Assembly (NCBI GenBank): GCA_002452635.1
Contig: DKEU01000156.1
Location: 206 to 5,557, forward strand
Direction: 5' to 3'
From: Desulfovibrionaceae bacterium UBA6814
GTDB lineage: Bacteria; Desulfobacterota; Desulfovibrionia; Desulfovibrionales; Desulfovibrionaceae
Length of the DNA: 5,352 bases
In this document: one piece after another, positions 4,487 to 5,352 of the stretch
Layout: each line of letters starts with the position of its first letter
Numbering within the stretch: position 1 is the first letter of the stretch
The notes under the pieces: generated by a model
Seen by the model: the letters and a program-made list of their open reading frames with translations, nothing else
Told to the model about the DNA's origin: nothing
The model's database searches: none
Position numbers and translations under genes: made by a program

Positions 4487-5352
4487 ATGGACAAGAAGAC
4501 CCTCGCATTTTCCCTGCTCTTTCTGGCACCTACCGCTATCGTAGGCACTGTCGCCCTGCTGGCCCTGGGTGGGGCCGAGACCCTGGCCGTTGTCGAAAAA
4601 TTGCCAAATATGGCAAATAAGGTGGCGGATGCCTGGGGCCTGGTGGCCTGGGTCCTGGCCGGGGCCCTGGTCCTGGCCCTGGGCCTGGCCTTTGGGCTGG
4701 GAGCCGGCGTGGCCCGGCGCACCGCCCGGCTTGCCGCCTCCCTGGAACAAGCCGGCGCGGCCGGGCTGCGCCCTTCCCCCACGGCTCAGGATTATTACAC
4801 AATTGAAAAGTGCGCTGCGGAACTGAATGCCATTTTTGCGCAAGCCCAGCAGCTTCGCCACAATTTGGAAACCGAGCGCAGCCGCGCCGACGCCGAGGCC
4901 CGCCGGGCCGGCGAGGCCCTGGCCCAGGCCGCCCTGGCCCGGGAACGGGCCGAGGCCTCCCGCTGCCAGGGCCTGCTCTCCGCAGCCAGCACCCTGGGCG
5001 GGGCCATCTCCGCCATCTCCGCCAAGGCCACGGCCCTGCACAAGGCCGCGGCCCACGCCACCGGCGGGGCCGAGGAGCAGCGCCGCGCCTCCTCCGAGGC
5101 CGCCTCGGCCATGGAGGAGATGAACGCCTCGGTGGCCCAGGTGGCGGACAGCGCCGAAACCGCCGCCTCCCACGCCAATGCGGCCACCTCCCGGGCCCAT
5201 GCCGGGGCCGAGGCCGTGGAGCGCACCGTGGCCGCCATCACCCAGGTGCACGAGCGCACCACCGCCCTGGGCCAGGTCATCCGGAACCTGGGCGCCCAGG
5301 CCGGGGCCATCGGCAAGGTCATGGAGATCATCTCCGACATCGCGGACCAGAC
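4487..5352 (+). CDS. Methyl-accepting chemotaxis protein, N-terminal part (3' end missing)
   Basis: An inner-membrane chemoreceptor that would control CheA through CheW. The window holds 288 codons plus two bases and ends at the motif ISDIADQT, which in the family directly precedes the signalling hairpin tip (NLLALNAAIEAARAG). The start ATG has an AAGGA 12 bases upstream. Two membrane helices are visible at about 6-28 and 52-77. The periplasmic loop between them is only about 23 residues, so there is no classical ligand-binding domain. No clear HAMP or PAS domain is visible in the segment at 78-160, which is mostly charged alanine-rich coiled coil. Two matches to the methylation consensus are seen: GGAEEQRRAS (193-202) and ASAMEEMNAS (206-215). 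Glu197, Glu204 and Glu211 fall on a heptad register. The signal may be sensed within the membrane, through a partner, or in the cytoplasmic linker. Some stretches (4591-4625 and 4785-4870) are clearly richer in A/T than the surrounding gene. Confidence 0.92.
   Translation, partial: MDKKTLAFSLLFLAPTAIVGTVALLALGGAETLAVVEKLPNMANKVADAWGLVAWVLAGALVLALGLAFGLGAGVARRTARLAASLEQAGAAGLRPSPTAQDYYTIEKCAAELNAIFAQAQQLRHNLETERSRADAEARRAGEALAQAALARERAEASRCQGLLSAASTLGGAISAISAKATALHKAAAHATGGAEEQRRASSEAASAMEEMNASVAQVADSAETAASHANAATSRAHAGAEAVERTVAAITQVHERTTALGQVIRNLGAQAGAIGKVMEIISDIADQ

Noticed and set aside
4601..4616. Perfect inverted repeat TTGCCA-AATA-TGGCAA
   Set aside because: It lies inside the chemoreceptor coding sequence (residues 39-44, the periplasmic loop) with only 6-bp arms; an operator there is possible but unsupported.
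3707..5251. Minus-strand open frame of about 510 codons through the chemoreceptor and EAL region
   Set aside because: It is antisense to two clear genes, with Gly/His/Gln-rich low-complexity sequence and no domain.

Overview
The window is very GC-rich (roughly 70% by eye) with strong G/C third-position bias. It carries sensory and signalling genes of the kind typical of Desulfovibrio-like sulfate reducers (Desulfovibrionota, formerly Deltaproteobacteria). That assignment is an inference from protein style: an ErcA-type alcohol dehydrogenase, a PAS domain with a C...CPWC cluster, an alanine-rich chemoreceptor and two candidate sigma-54 promoters. No marker gene is present to prove it.

Layout. 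On the minus strand lies a two-gene unit: an iron-containing alcohol dehydrogenase of the ErcA type (1968 to 799), followed with a 17-base overlap by a PAS sensor histidine kinase (815 to beyond the left edge). The kinase start lies inside the last codons of the dehydrogenase, so the two are probably translationally coupled. A 184-base divergent intergenic region (1969-2152) holds a good Shine-Dalgarno sequence, a hairpin and a candidate -24/-12 promoter for the minus-strand unit. It also holds a small GATAC-type repeat array directly before the plus-strand gene. On the plus strand is a complete membrane-anchored PAS-PAS-GGDEF-EAL protein (2153-4399) with both catalytic domains apparently intact. 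After an 87-base gap comes a methyl-accepting chemotaxis protein (4487 to beyond the right edge). That gap contains a terminator-like hairpin, a candidate sigma-54 promoter that overlaps it, and a perfect 7-bp-arm palindrome.

How the genes may work together. In Pseudomonas aeruginosa the dehydrogenase-like protein ErcA and its neighbouring sensor kinase ErcS act in the regulatory network for ethanol oxidation. By analogy, the minus-strand pair is more likely an alcohol- or aldehyde-linked sensory module than a simple catabolic enzyme. Its neighbours are a cyclic-di-GMP turnover enzyme and a chemoreceptor, so the locus as a whole could tie metabolic or redox state to lifestyle and motility. 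This functional link is inference; only the gene arrangement is seen directly.

The most notable points are the ErcA-kinase coupling, the two candidate sigma-54 promoters, the cysteine-bearing first PAS domain, and the repeat/palindrome elements in the two intergenic gaps. I see no mobile element, CRISPR array, tRNA or rRNA.
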